DNA of 64,000 nucleotides. It comes from DASYGT01 sp035999365 (lineage in GTDB: Bacteria > Actinomycetota > Actinomycetes > Mycobacteriales > Jatrophihabitantaceae). The position numbers and the translations under genes are program-made. How positions within the stretch are numbered: position 1 is the stretch's first letter; the number at the start of each line of letters is the position of its first letter. Below are positions 42,239-50,471 of the stretch, one piece after another. The stretch lies in contig DASYGT010000023.1 of assembly GCA_035999365.1 (NCBI GenBank), positions 1-64,000 on the forward strand, in the 5' to 3' direction. The notes beneath the pieces are model-generated. The model was not told the origin of the DNA and ran no database searches. It saw only the letters and a list, made by a program, of their open reading frames with translations.

Positions 42239-42670
42239 ATGGTCACGTTCGACGACGTTGCACGGTTCGCCAGAGCGCTGCCTGATGTTGCCGAAGGTAC
42301 GCGATGGGGCAACCGCACCTGGTTGGTCGGCAAGAGCGGTTTCGCGTGGGAACGGCCGTTCAGCAAGGCCGATCTGAAGCGTTTCGGCGACGCTCAGCCC
42401 CCGACCGGCGAGATCCTCGCGGTGCGGGTCGCCGACCTCGCCGAGAAGGACGCGGTGCTCGCCGCGAACCGGCGAGCGATGTTCACGATCGAGCACTTCA
42501 ACAATTTCCCCGCGGTGCTCGTGCAGCTCGAGAAGGCCTCCGCCAAGGCGGTGGGCGAAGCGCTGGTCGACGCCTGGTTGGCGTGCGCGCCGGCAGGACT
42601 TGCCGAACCCTATGCCGGGCCGTCCGGAGTCCGAGCCCTGTCGGCACGGATTTCCGCCGCTCGGAGCTGA
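42239..42670 (+). CDS. MmcQ/YjbR family protein
   Basis: This 143-residue protein matches the MmcQ/YjbR fold: MVTFDDVARFARALPDVAEG, RTWLVGKSGFAWERP and VDAWLACAPAGLAE. These small proteins have a double-wing DNA-binding-like fold, but their function is unknown. The ATG at 42239 lies six bases after TAGCGT, matching several leaderless genes nearby. Confidence 0.86.
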   Translation: MVTFDDVARFARALPDVAEGTRWGNRTWLVGKSGFAWERPFSKADLKRFGDAQPPTGEILAVRVADLAEKDAVLAANRRAMFTIEHFNNFPAVLVQLEKASAKAVGEALVDAWLACAPAGLAEPYAGPSGVRALSARISAARS

Positions 42671-42672
42671 CC

Positions 42673-42705
42673 ACCCAACCGATCCCGCGATCCCTGGGTA
42701 GATAG
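42673..42705 (+). promoter_or_regulatory. predicted ECF sigma promoter for the Thr-rich surface protein
   Basis: ACCCAACCGA (42673-42682) and GGGTAGATAG (42696-42705) are both repeated exactly, with the same 23-base offset, upstream of the sigma-factor gene at 43341. The -10-like element ends four bases before the GTG start, so the transcript would be essentially leaderless. Confidence 0.7.
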
Positions 42706-42709
42706 AGGT

Positions 42710-43300
42710 GTGGAGGGACGGGCGGCGTCGAGGTCGTGGCGGTTGATGTTCGGGGGCGCGATCTCGACGTGCTTGCTGCTGGCGTGGGCAATGCTCGCCG
42801 GGGGCGGTACGGCGGCGGGTTCGGCAGCCCCCGCCGCCGTAGCCACCGACGTCCCGACACCCACGGTGACGGTGACGGTGACGGCGACGGCGACCGTCTT
42901 CTTCCCCGTCACCCAGACCGAGACGCCACCTGCCCAGACCCTGACGGTGATCCGCACGACGACGCAGACGGTGAACTCGACGAGGACGTCGGTCTCGTCA
43001 GCACCGCCGCGGCCGGGGGTCACGGTGGTGGCACCGGCCGTCGCGCCGACGCCGCCGACCGTCACGATCACCCCTACTGCACGGCCGACCCAGGCGCCGA
43101 GCAAGGGGCCCCAACTATCGATCGTCACGCAGCCCGGAGCCACATTCACGACGACAAGGCAGGGCATAGCGGTGCGCGCCGATTCATCGCCACCCATCAG
43201 CACACTGCGGTTCGCCGCGGGCACTGCCGGGGTTGCCGTGACCTCGGCTGCGGGCTTCGGCTTCCTGTTGCTGCGCCGTCGCGGACGTTACGGGTTGTAG
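42710..43300 (+). CDS. Thr-rich surface-anchored protein
   Basis: This 196-residue protein starts at the GTG at 42710. An N-terminal signal/anchor (residues about 12-35) is followed by a Thr/Pro/Val-rich stalk (about 45-150) with repeated TVTVTV-type text. A C-terminal membrane helix (GTAGVAVTSAAGFGFLLL) ends in RRRGRYGL, like a cell-wall or membrane anchor with a basic stop-transfer tail. No LPxTG motif is seen. The promoter matches that of the sigma gene 40 bases downstream of its stop codon. Confidence 0.78.
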   Translation: MEGRAASRSWRLMFGGAISTCLLLAWAMLAGGGTAAGSAAPAAVATDVPTPTVTVTVTATATVFFPVTQTETPPAQTLTVIRTTTQTVNSTRTSVSSAPPRPGVTVVAPAVAPTPPTVTITPTARPTQAPSKGPQLSIVTQPGATFTTTRQGIAVRADSSPPISTLRFAAGTAGVAVTSAAGFGFLLLRRRGRYGL

Positions 43301-43303
43301 CGA

Positions 43304-43336
43304 ACCCAACCGAATTCGGAGTTCGCGGGTAGATAG
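43304..43336 (+). promoter_or_regulatory. predicted autoregulated ECF sigma promoter
   Basis: ACCCAACCGA (43304-43313) and GGGTAGATAG (43327-43336) repeat the promoter at 42673 with identical spacing. The -10-like element ends four bases before the GTG at 43341. Two matched promoters, one before the sigma gene itself, point to autoregulation. Confidence 0.72.
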
Positions 43337-43340
43337 TGAT

Positions 43341-43862
43341 GTGGTGTCGAGGGAGGGTCACGCCGCGTTCGACGGTGCCCTGCCCACGCGCGCCGCGGAG
43401 TTCGGTGATTGGGTGCGGCCGAACTGGGACGCCATGCACCGGCTGGCACGCCGCCTGTGTGGAGCAGACAACGGCGACGACGTCGTGCAAGAGGCGCTCA
43501 GCGCGGCGTGGCGCAAGCGTGATCAGTTCAATGCCGATCGGGGGACGGCGAAGGCGTGGCTGCTCGCGATCGTCGCCGATCAGGCCTACAAGCACCACCG
43601 CCGGCAGCGCCCGACGGTCGAGCTCGTGATCGACGTGGCCGACGGATCTGCACCGGCCGGTTGGCCGCCCGGCATCGACCTCTCAGTGGCGATCCGGAAG
43701 CTGTCGCGCCGCCAGCAGCTCGCGGTGACGCTGCACTACTACTTGGGGATGCCCGTCAACGAGACCGCCGAAGTCATGGCGTGTTCGCCGGGCACCGTGA
43801 AGTCGACCCTGTCGGACGCCCGGCTGCGGTTGCGGACCTTGCTCGGAGATGACTACCGATGA
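43341..43862 (+). CDS. ECF-like RNA polymerase sigma factor
   Basis: This 173-residue protein starts at a GTG, with another GTG at 43344. Region 2 reads MHRLARRLCGADNGDDVVQE with SAAWRKRDQF. Region 4 reads RRQQLAVTLHYYLGMPVNETAEVM and then CSPGTVKSTLSDARLRLRTL, the recognition helix. It likely directs the two ACCCAACCGA/GGGTAGATAG promoters nearby. The next gene overlaps by four bases and is probably its membrane regulator. Confidence 0.92.
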   Translation: MVSREGHAAFDGALPTRAAEFGDWVRPNWDAMHRLARRLCGADNGDDVVQEALSAAWRKRDQFNADRGTAKAWLLAIVADQAYKHHRRQRPTVELVIDVADGSAPAGWPPGIDLSVAIRKLSRRQQLAVTLHYYLGMPVNETAEVMACSPGTVKSTLSDARLRLRTLLGDDYR

Positions 43863-44440
43863 CGGACGACGAGCTGCTACGCGCCGACGCCGCGCGCTGG
43901 AATGCACGGCAGCGCGCCCTGCCTGATCTGGACGACGCGCTCGACGCACTGGAGATCCACGCTCGCCCGGCCGGCTTGGGTCGCGTCCTACTCAACGCGC
44001 TGGCTGCCTCGGCCGTCGCGGCTGCCGCTGTCGGCGTCGTCGTGATCTCGAGCTACCAGGGGCACGGCACCAAGGTCGCTAGTGGGGGTCCGTCGGCCAC
44101 ACCCTTGATCGTGACAACGATTGCGACCGTCCCCGCACCTGCACTCGGGCCAGTCGTGACACGGACCATCGTTGTGCCGCACACGATCACGGTGACGGCT
44201 CACGTCACGAACACGGCTGGTATCACCCGGACGACCATCGCGATCGCGACCGTGACTCTGATCCCGACGAATACCGCCCAGACGACGCAGACCGGGTTAC
44301 AGACCTTCAACGCTCAAGTGGAGGCGAGGGCCCAGCCCGTGTTCGGCCATACCCGGGCTCTGCTGGCCTCGCTGGGCATGTTCATCGCGATTGCCGGTGC
44401 CTGGGGCATCGGCCGAGCCCAACGCCGACGCCTGCACTGA
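43859..44440 (+). CDS. putative membrane anti-sigma/regulator with two membrane segments
   Basis: This 193-residue protein overlaps the sigma gene (ATGA). The cytoplasmic N-terminus (about residues 1-42) leads to a membrane helix (VLLNALAASAVAAAAVGVVV), a Thr/Val-rich outer segment, and a second helix near residue 170 with tail GRAQRRRLH. The outer segment and basic tail resemble those of the surface protein at 42.7 kb, so the two may share an origin or interact. No known anti-sigma domain is recognised; the assignment rests on gene position. Confidence 0.72.
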   Translation: MTDDELLRADAARWNARQRALPDLDDALDALEIHARPAGLGRVLLNALAASAVAAAAVGVVVISSYQGHGTKVASGGPSATPLIVTTIATVPAPALGPVVTRTIVVPHTITVTAHVTNTAGITRTTIAIATVTLIPTNTAQTTQTGLQTFNAQVEARAQPVFGHTRALLASLGMFIAIAGAWGIGRAQRRRLH

Positions 44441-44456
44441 GCGCCTGCACCGAGCG

Positions 44457-45848
44457 TCAGTGGTGGAAGCCGGACGGTCCGCTGGCTGGTTGGGCGGCGG
44501 TCGCGTCGAGCTGGGTGATCGCCGAGGTGAGGTCCGCGAGCAGCAGCTCAGCGAGGTCATGGGTGAACTCGTTGCGACAGACGATGCGCAACACGGACAG
44601 ATCCTCGCGATCGGGTGGGAAGGTGTAAGCCGGTATCTGCCACCCTCGTTCACGCATGGCGCGCGACAGGGCGAAGACATCCCACTTCGTCACGTCGTCC
44701 GCCGTCGTCACCGCGAAGACCGGCAACTCGTCGCCCTTCGACACGAGTCGTAGCTGCGGCATCGCGGCGAGTTCGCCGGCGAGGAATTGCGCGACGTCAC
44801 GGCACGACTGCTGCACCGCGGTGTAACCGGAGCGCCCCAGCCGGAAGAAGTTGTAGTACTGGGCGATCACTTCGGCACCGGGTCGGGAGAAGTTCAGTGC
44901 GAAGGTCGGCATGTTGCCGCCGAGGTAGTTCACGTTGAAGATGAGCTCCTGGGGCAGCGCCGCCGAATCGCGCCACAGCACCCATCCGACGCCGGGGTAC
45001 ACGAGCCCGTACTTGTGGCCGGATGTGTTGATCGACGCCACCCTGGGCAGGCGGAAGTCCCACACGAGATCCGGGTCGATGAACGGCGCGATCATCGCGC
45101 CCGATGCGCCGTCGACATGGATCGGCACGTCCGGCCCGCCGCCGGCGGCCAGCGCGTCGAGCGCCGCCGCTATGTCGGCGACCGGCTCGTACGACCCGTC
45201 GAACGTCGAGCCGAGGATGGCGACCACGCCGATCGTGTTCTCGTCGCACTGGGCCACTGCGGTGTCGGCATCGAGATGGAAACGGTCGCCGCTCATCGGG
45301 ACGATCCGCGGCTCAACGTCCCAGTAGCGGCAGAACTTCTCCCAACACACCTGCACGTTCGCGCCCATGACCAGGTTGGGTTGCCGGGCCGGGTCGCTGA
45401 CGCGCGCACGCCAGCGCCGCTTGAGGGCGAGACCGGCCAGCATGCACGCCTCGCTCGATCCGGTGGTCGAGCAGCCGGTCGCCTCCGCGGCTGCCGGCGC
45501 CTGCCACAGATCGGCGAGGATGGCGACGCAGCGCCGCTCGAGTTCTGCCGTCTGCGGGTATTCGTCCTTGTCGATCATGTTCTTCTCGGCGCACTCAGCC
45601 ATCAGCGTGCGGGCCTGCGGCTCCATCCACGTGGTGACGAACGTGGCGAGGTTGAGCCGGGCGCTGCCGTCGAGCAACAGCTCGTCGTGCACCAGCTGGT
45701 AGGCCACGTCCGCGGGAACCGGATCGTCGGCCAGCCGGTGCTTGGGCGTCGACAGCCGGCTGCCCAGGGCAGGATTGGCCTCGGTGACGAACGTGTTACC
45801 GCCGTGCTGGGCGGCTTCCTGAGCTGACGAACCACGATGCAGCGCCAT
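44457..45848 (-). CDS. gadB: glutamate decarboxylase
   Basis: This 463-residue PLP enzyme matches bacterial GadA/B. Evidence includes TGCSTTGSSEACMLAGLALK (the substrate and PLP pocket), IHVDGASGAMIAPFIDPDLV with the PLP aspartate, and SINTSGHKYGLVYPGVGW, where the Lys forms the Schiff base. It converts glutamate to GABA and consumes a proton, and so helps in acid stress. No GadC antiporter gene is nearby. It converges on the anti-sigma-like gene and diverges from the Smr gene with only 35 bases between starts. Confidence 0.95.
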   Translation of the reverse strand: MALHRGSSAQEAAQHGGNTFVTEANPALGSRLSTPKHRLADDPVPADVAYQLVHDELLLDGSARLNLATFVTTWMEPQARTLMAECAEKNMIDKDEYPQTAELERRCVAILADLWQAPAAAEATGCSTTGSSEACMLAGLALKRRWRARVSDPARQPNLVMGANVQVCWEKFCRYWDVEPRIVPMSGDRFHLDADTAVAQCDENTIGVVAILGSTFDGSYEPVADIAAALDALAAGGGPDVPIHVDGASGAMIAPFIDPDLVWDFRLPRVASINTSGHKYGLVYPGVGWVLWRDSAALPQELIFNVNYLGGNMPTFALNFSRPGAEVIAQYYNFFRLGRSGYTAVQQSCRDVAQFLAGELAAMPQLRLVSKGDELPVFAVTTADDVTKWDVFALSRAMRERGWQIPAYTFPPDREDLSVLRIVCRNEFTHDLAELLLADLTSAITQLDATAAQPASGPSGFHH

Positions 45849-45860
45849 GTTCGAGAGTAT

Positions 45861-45873
45861 GTCCGTACCGGAC
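45861..45873. promoter_or_regulatory. short palindrome between gadB and the Smr gene
   Basis: GTCCG-TAC-CGGAC is a perfect inverted repeat of 5-bp arms in the 35-base gap between the two divergent genes. It resembles the GGACC..GGTCC palindromes of the DosR-like cluster only loosely. Confidence 0.3.
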
Positions 45874-45883
45874 TGGGGATCAC

Positions 45884-46138
45884 ATGAAGCTCAAGCTCGA
45901 TCTGCACGACATCTACAACCGCGGCGCCGACATCGAGGCCGCCCTGCAGGCGGTGATCGCCGAGGCGGTCGCGAAGAAGGCGCCGCTGGTCGAGATCATC
46001 CCGGGCAAGGGTTCCGGCCAGCTCAAGAAGCGCGTGCTGCGCTTCCTCGACCGCAAGGAGATCAAGGCCCAGTACCACCGGGTGGAGAAGGACTCGGACA
46101 ATTTCGGCCGGGTGTTCGTTCACTTCCGGTGGAAGTAG
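45884..46138 (+). CDS. stand-alone Smr domain protein
   Basis: This 84-residue protein reads LKLDLHDIYNRGADIEAALQ and then LVEIIPGKGSGQLKKRVLRF. This is the Smr domain of MutS2-type proteins with the LDLHD and the H/K-G-x-G core as PGKGSG (the usual HGKG has His replaced by Pro-Gly context). Stand-alone Smr proteins are candidate nicking endonucleases or RNA-interacting proteins. It diverges from gadB. Confidence 0.85.
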   Translation: MKLKLDLHDIYNRGADIEAALQAVIAEAVAKKAPLVEIIPGKGSGQLKKRVLRFLDRKEIKAQYHRVEKDSDNFGRVFVHFRWK

Positions 46139-46155
46139 CGGACGCCGAGCCCCGG

Positions 46156-46779
46156 CTAGGCGCGCTCGCGCAGAATTTCGACGCCCGGACCGCGGAGCTC
46201 GTCGAGCGCGGACTTGCGGCCTGCCGCAGCGAGCAGCAAGGAGATGGCCGGACCCTCGACCACCGGACCCGAGCCGACGGAGAAGTCCGCGTCGGTGGCC
46301 ATGAGCGTCAGGCCGGCGACACGATCGCGACCTCCGATGATCGCCTGGCTGCCGGCGTAGAAGGCGATCGTTCGTGTGACGAAGTCGGTGGGGTACTGGT
46401 GCGTGATGCCGAGCGGGCGGCGGATGTCCTCGCCGTGCACGAATGCCTCGCCGAGCCAGGTGTCCTTCGGTCCGGGTGGGGCGCTCGTCCGGTTCTCCGC
46501 GCTGCGGAAGGCAGCCATGGTCGCCGTCGGTCCGCCGGCGCCCTCCTTGTGAACCTGCCGCCCGGCGAACCTGTCAAAATTGAACCCCGCACCGGCGAAG
46601 CGGACGATGAATTTCGGCGGCGTCATCTTCGCCGCGGACAGCAGGTGCGCGAAGACGTCGTGCACGTCCCACCGCGTGCAGAGCGACGCCGTATGCCACT
46701 GCTCGGGCGTCAGCTGTGCGAGGTCGTCGGCCAGCGCCGTGCGTTCGGCGTGGATCGTGGGCCAGATGCTCTCGGTCAT
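46156..46779 (-). CDS. maleylpyruvate isomerase-family mycothiol-dependent enzyme
   Basis: This 207-residue protein has the MDMPI N-terminal four-helix bundle: IHAERTALADDLAQLTPEQW, RWDVHDVFAHLLSAAK and AFVHGEDIRRPLGITHQYP. The conserved His (near residues 40, 45, 115) match the metal site that activates mycothiol. This is strong evidence for an actinobacterial host. The reaction is probably a mycothiol S-transfer or isomerisation; the substrate is unknown. Confidence 0.9.
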   Translation of the reverse strand: MTESIWPTIHAERTALADDLAQLTPEQWHTASLCTRWDVHDVFAHLLSAAKMTPPKFIVRFAGAGFNFDRFAGRQVHKEGAGGPTATMAAFRSAENRTSAPPGPKDTWLGEAFVHGEDIRRPLGITHQYPTDFVTRTIAFYAGSQAIIGGRDRVAGLTLMATDADFSVGSGPVVEGPAISLLLAAAGRKSALDELRGPGVEILRERA

Positions 46780-46853
46780 GGGTGAGCTCCTCGGTCGGAC
46801 ACAATTACCGATCTCGACGAACGGGACGGCTCGGAATCGACAGGCGCCGACGT

Positions 46854-49529
46854 TTACCCGCGCCGCCGCGGTCCGCGAATGCTGAAACGAGCGGCGCGGC
46901 GCACCAGGTGCCGGGCGTGGCTGTACCGGCGCGAGGCCGATGTCGTTGTGGTGGGCACGGACCGGTAGAAGAACTTCTTGCCGAACTCGATGAGGACGAG
47001 GTAGCCGACCACCATCGCTGCCAGGGCTGCGAAGAACAGGCCCGGTAGCGGGGCGAACCCCAGTGTGCGGGCCAGGGGAGTGGCGGGTAGGAGCGCGCCG
47101 ACGGTGACGGCCCCCAAGGCGGCGAGCGTGAGTGGCACGCTCGGGTGGCTGCGGAAGAACGGCACGCGCCGGGTGCGGATCGCAAAGATCACGAGCGTCT
47201 GAGTCGCGAGGGATTCCACGAACCAGCCGGAGCGGAACTCCGCGGCGTGGGCATGGAAGACCCCGAGCATGAGGCCGAAGGTGAGGAAGTCGAACACCGA
47301 GCTGAGCGGACCGAACACCATCATGAATCGACGGATGAAGCCGATGTCCCAGTGCGAGGGCCGGTGCAGTTGTTCCTCGTCGACGTTGTCGGTCGGGATG
47401 GCGAGCTGGCTCGAGTCGTAGAGCATGTTGTTGAGCAGGATCTGGCTCGGCAACATCGGCAGGAACGACAGGAACAGCGACGCACCGGCAGCCGAGAACA
47501 TGTTCCCGAAGTTGCTTGACGTTCCCATCAGTACGTATTTGATGGTGTTGGCGAAGATGCGACGTCCTTCGGCCACGCCTGCGGCCAGTACGTCCAGGTC
47601 CTTCTCCAGCAGGATGACGTCGGCGGCGTCCTTCGCCACGTCGGTGCCGGAGTCGACCGATATACCGACGTCTGCTGTGTGCAGCGCGAGTGCGTCGTTC
47701 ACGCCGTCGCCCAGGAATGCCACGCCGCCGCCCGAGCGTCGCTGCACGCGGACGATGCGGGCCTTGTCCTCGGGACTCACCCGGGCGAAGACGGTGGTGG
47801 TCTTGATAGCAGCGGCGAGGGCCTGGTCGTCCAGCGCGGCGATGTCACGGCCGAGCAATGCCGCGCCGCCGCCGAGCCCGATGTCGTGGCACACCTTCAT
47901 CGCCACCGTGGGGTTGTCGCCCGTCACGACCTTGACCTCGATCCCGAGGTCGGCGAGTCGACGCAGCGATTCGGTGACGCCGTCCTTGGGCGGATCGAGG
48001 AATACGAGCAGACCGTCGAGATGCAACCGCTGCTCGGAGGCGGCGTCGAGGGCGCTGTCGCCCGCGGCGGGGCGCGTCGCTACGGCGACCACACGGTTGC
48101 CTGCGTCGAACTCGCCCTCCAGCGCTGCGCGCACTTCGACGCCCACGTCCACACACCGCTGGAGCACGGTTTCCGGCGCGCCCTTCGTCACGATCGTTTG
48201 TGCACCGGACGCGTCCCGGAGGAGAACGCTCACCATCAGCCGCTCGTGGTCGAAGGGGAGAATTGCGAGGCGCGTGTATTCGTCGAGCGTCGATCGGATC
48301 GGAGCCGACGCGGGCGAGTCCCACAGTGCCTGGTCGAGCGGATTGCCGCCGACGGCCTCGCCCCGCGTGGTGTTCTCGGTACAGAGCAAACCCCACCGCA
48401 GCACGGTCGTGCTGCTTCCGCCGGGGGTGGACGGGACGGCCCGCATGTAGTCGATCCGGCCCTCGGTCAACGTCCCGGTCTTGTCGGTGAAGAGCACGTC
48501 CACATTGCCGAGGTCTTCGATGCACACCAGGCGCTTGACCAGCACCTTGCGCTTGCTCATCCGGCGCGATCCGGCAGCAAGGCTCGTTGACACGACGGCG
48601 GGCAACAGTTGCGGCGTGATGCCGACGGCGATCGCAAGCGAGAAGAGCAATGCGTCGATCACGGGTTTGTGCAGCAGCACGTTCATCACGAAGATCGACG
48701 TGGTCAACGATCCGGCGACGTAGACCAGCAGCATCGAGAACTTGCGCAGCCCCACCTGGAATTCGGTGTCGAGTTGGTGGGTGCTCAGCCCCGCCGCGAT
48801 CTTTCCGAACTCGGTACTGCCGCCAGTCGTGGCGACGACGCCGACACCACTGCCTGCGTGCACGACGGTGCCCATCAACGCACAGCAGGCGAGATCGGCC
48901 AAGGCGGCGCCGGGCGGGGCAGGGCAGAGGTTCTTGCTGACGGGCAAGGACTCGCCGGTGAGAACGGATTCGTCGCACTGCAACCCGTTCACCTCGATGA
49001 GGCGGATGTCCGCCGGAACGATGTCGCCCAGGGCCAGCTCGACCAGGTCACCGGGAACCAGGTCTGTGACGTCGATGCTGCATCGACGGCCGTCGCGCAC
49101 GACGACGCTCTCGTGGTGGATCTGGTCGTGCAGTGCCTCGGCGGCTCGCTCTGCGCGAAACTCGTTGGCGAAGCCGAGCCCGACCGATAGGCCGACGATG
49201 ACGCCGATGATGAGCGCGTCGCTGCGTTCGCCCACGAAGTAGGAGGCGACGGCCGCACTGACGAGTAGGGCCAGCAGGGGTGAGCGGAGCTGGTGCCACA
49301 GCACCGACAGGAAGCGGGCGCCGTGCGAGGCGACGGCATTGGGCCCGTACTGCGCACGTCGCGTGACGACCTCGGTGCTGCTGAGCCCGGCCACGGCGTC
49401 GACCTCGAGCGTGGTGAGCGCCGTGGCGACGTCGAGCTGTGCTGTTGCTGCGATTCCGGTCGCCGCGGTCCCAGTCGTCGCGGTTTCCGGTGGCCCCTTC
49501 CGCGTGGCGGCCGTCGCATTCGCTGTCAT
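46854..49529 (-). CDS. P-type ATPase, Mg2+-importing MgtA-like (P3B)
   Basis: This 891-residue pump has an Ala/Thr-rich N-terminus. The catalytic phosphorylation site is VLFTDKTGTLTEG, the dephosphorylation loop is CDESVLTGES, and the ATP-domain hinge is FLGDGVNDALALHTADVGIS. AVGITPQLLPAVVST in helix 4 and the C-terminal LPSQILLNNMLYDSSQLAIP match MgtA/MgtB rather than Ca2+ or metal pumps. It probably imports Mg2+. In M. tuberculosis a different P-type ATPase (CtpF) belongs to the DosR regulon; here a DosR-like site lies 87 bases upstream of this start. Confidence 0.93.
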   Translation of the reverse strand: MTANATAATRKGPPETATTGTAATGIAATAQLDVATALTTLEVDAVAGLSSTEVVTRRAQYGPNAVASHGARFLSVLWHQLRSPLLALLVSAAVASYFVGERSDALIIGVIVGLSVGLGFANEFRAERAAEALHDQIHHESVVVRDGRRCSIDVTDLVPGDLVELALGDIVPADIRLIEVNGLQCDESVLTGESLPVSKNLCPAPPGAALADLACCALMGTVVHAGSGVGVVATTGGSTEFGKIAAGLSTHQLDTEFQVGLRKFSMLLVYVAGSLTTSIFVMNVLLHKPVIDALLFSLAIAVGITPQLLPAVVSTSLAAGSRRMSKRKVLVKRLVCIEDLGNVDVLFTDKTGTLTEGRIDYMRAVPSTPGGSSTTVLRWGLLCTENTTRGEAVGGNPLDQALWDSPASAPIRSTLDEYTRLAILPFDHERLMVSVLLRDASGAQTIVTKGAPETVLQRCVDVGVEVRAALEGEFDAGNRVVAVATRPAAGDSALDAASEQRLHLDGLLVFLDPPKDGVTESLRRLADLGIEVKVVTGDNPTVAMKVCHDIGLGGGAALLGRDIAALDDQALAAAIKTTTVFARVSPEDKARIVRVQRRSGGGVAFLGDGVNDALALHTADVGISVDSGTDVAKDAADVILLEKDLDVLAAGVAEGRRIFANTIKYVLMGTSSNFGNMFSAAGASLFLSFLPMLPSQILLNNMLYDSSQLAIPTDNVDEEQLHRPSHWDIGFIRRFMMVFGPLSSVFDFLTFGLMLGVFHAHAAEFRSGWFVESLATQTLVIFAIRTRRVPFFRSHPSVPLTLAALGAVTVGALLPATPLARTLGFAPLPGLFFAALAAMVVGYLVLIEFGKKFFYRSVPTTTTSASRRYSHARHLVRRAARFSIRGPRRRG

Positions 49530-49615
49530 GACGTCCCGCCGTCTCCAGAGATTTGTCCGTCCCAGCCTCGCGTGCCGTGACCCGCCTGGTCAGGGTCGCA
49601 CGGCCGAAACGCACC

Positions 49616-49630
49616 GGGACCTTTGCCCTT
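49616..49630. promoter_or_regulatory. DosR-like site between the P-ATPase and hemolysin III genes
   Basis: GGGACCTTTGCCCTT resembles the DosR consensus GGGACTTNNGNCCCT at most positions. It lies in the divergent intergenic region, 27 bases before the GTG of the hemolysin III gene and 87 bases before the P-ATPase ATG, and could serve both. Hand comparison only. Confidence 0.6.
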
Positions 49631-49656
49631 CCTGCGGCCCGGTCTAATCTCGGCAG

Positions 49657-50355
49657 GTGGGCCCCGACGCCAGCCGCCGCGCCCGAACCTCGGGCTCCCA
49701 GCTATACGACTCGGGCCGAGACCTTCACTACGACAAGCCGAAGTTGCGTGGCTGGCTGCATTTCGTCAGCTTCGTGGCCGCGCTCGTGGTCGGCACAGTG
49801 CTCGTCGCCGAACAGCGTGGTGCTGCCCTGACGACCGACGCCCTCGTCTACGCCGGCGTCGTGGCGGGCTTGTTCGGAGCGAGCGCGCTCTATCACCGCG
49901 GGACGTGGTCTGCCCGTAACTCCGCGCGGCTGCAACGCGTCGACCACGTCATGATCATCTTGCTGATTGCAGGAACGGCAACGCCGCCGATGCAGGTGTG
50001 CCTGTCGGGTTCGTGGCGAGTGGTTGCGCTCACCGTGCTCTGGACGCTCGCCGGCGCAGCGATCGCAATCCGGCTGGCACGCATGCATGCGTCGGAACGG
50101 CTCGTCGGTGCGATTTACATCGGTCTCGGCTGGGTGGCGGGCACCGGCATCCCCGCAGTGTGGGTGCACAGCGGTGCTACCGCCGGGATCCTGCTGCTGT
50201 GCGGCGGCGTGCTGTACATGGTCGGCGCAATCGGTTACCACCGGCGCTGGCCCGATCCGTGTCCCTCGTACTTCGGCTACCACGAGGTGTTCCACACCTA
50301 CGTCACAGTGGCTGCCGTCTTCCAGTACGTCGCGATCGCCTTCTTCGTGCTCTGA
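49657..50355 (+). CDS. hemolysin III (PAQR) family membrane protein
   Basis: This 232-residue protein with seven hydrophobic segments has the PAQR hallmarks: PKLRGWLHFVSFVAALVVGT near residue 30, SALYHRGTWSA with the conserved S-x3-H metal site, RVDHVMIILLIAGTATP, and YFGYHEVFHTYVTVAAV with the C-terminal H-x3-H. The metal-site His pattern suggests a zinc-dependent hydrolase-like fold. The GTG at 49657 lies six bases after TAATCT. Its promoter region carries a DosR-like site. Confidence 0.9.
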   Translation: MGPDASRRARTSGSQLYDSGRDLHYDKPKLRGWLHFVSFVAALVVGTVLVAEQRGAALTTDALVYAGVVAGLFGASALYHRGTWSARNSARLQRVDHVMIILLIAGTATPPMQVCLSGSWRVVALTVLWTLAGAAIAIRLARMHASERLVGAIYIGLGWVAGTGIPAVWVHSGATAGILLLCGGVLYMVGAIGYHRRWPDPCPSYFGYHEVFHTYVTVAAVFQYVAIAFFVL

Positions 50356-50471
50356 AACGTGGTCGCTGCATCAGGGTGCGGCGATCTTCGGCGCCAATTT
50401 GCGTCCGATATTCCCGCCACCTGCAGTGACTGTGACCATCACGGTCCGATGGACTGCGGCAGTTTGGTGCA

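Noticed and set aside
42863..42895. Tandem repeat of GGTGAC/GGCGAC units
   Set aside because: It is the codon pattern for a Thr/Val-rich stalk inside the gene at 42710, not a separate repeat element.
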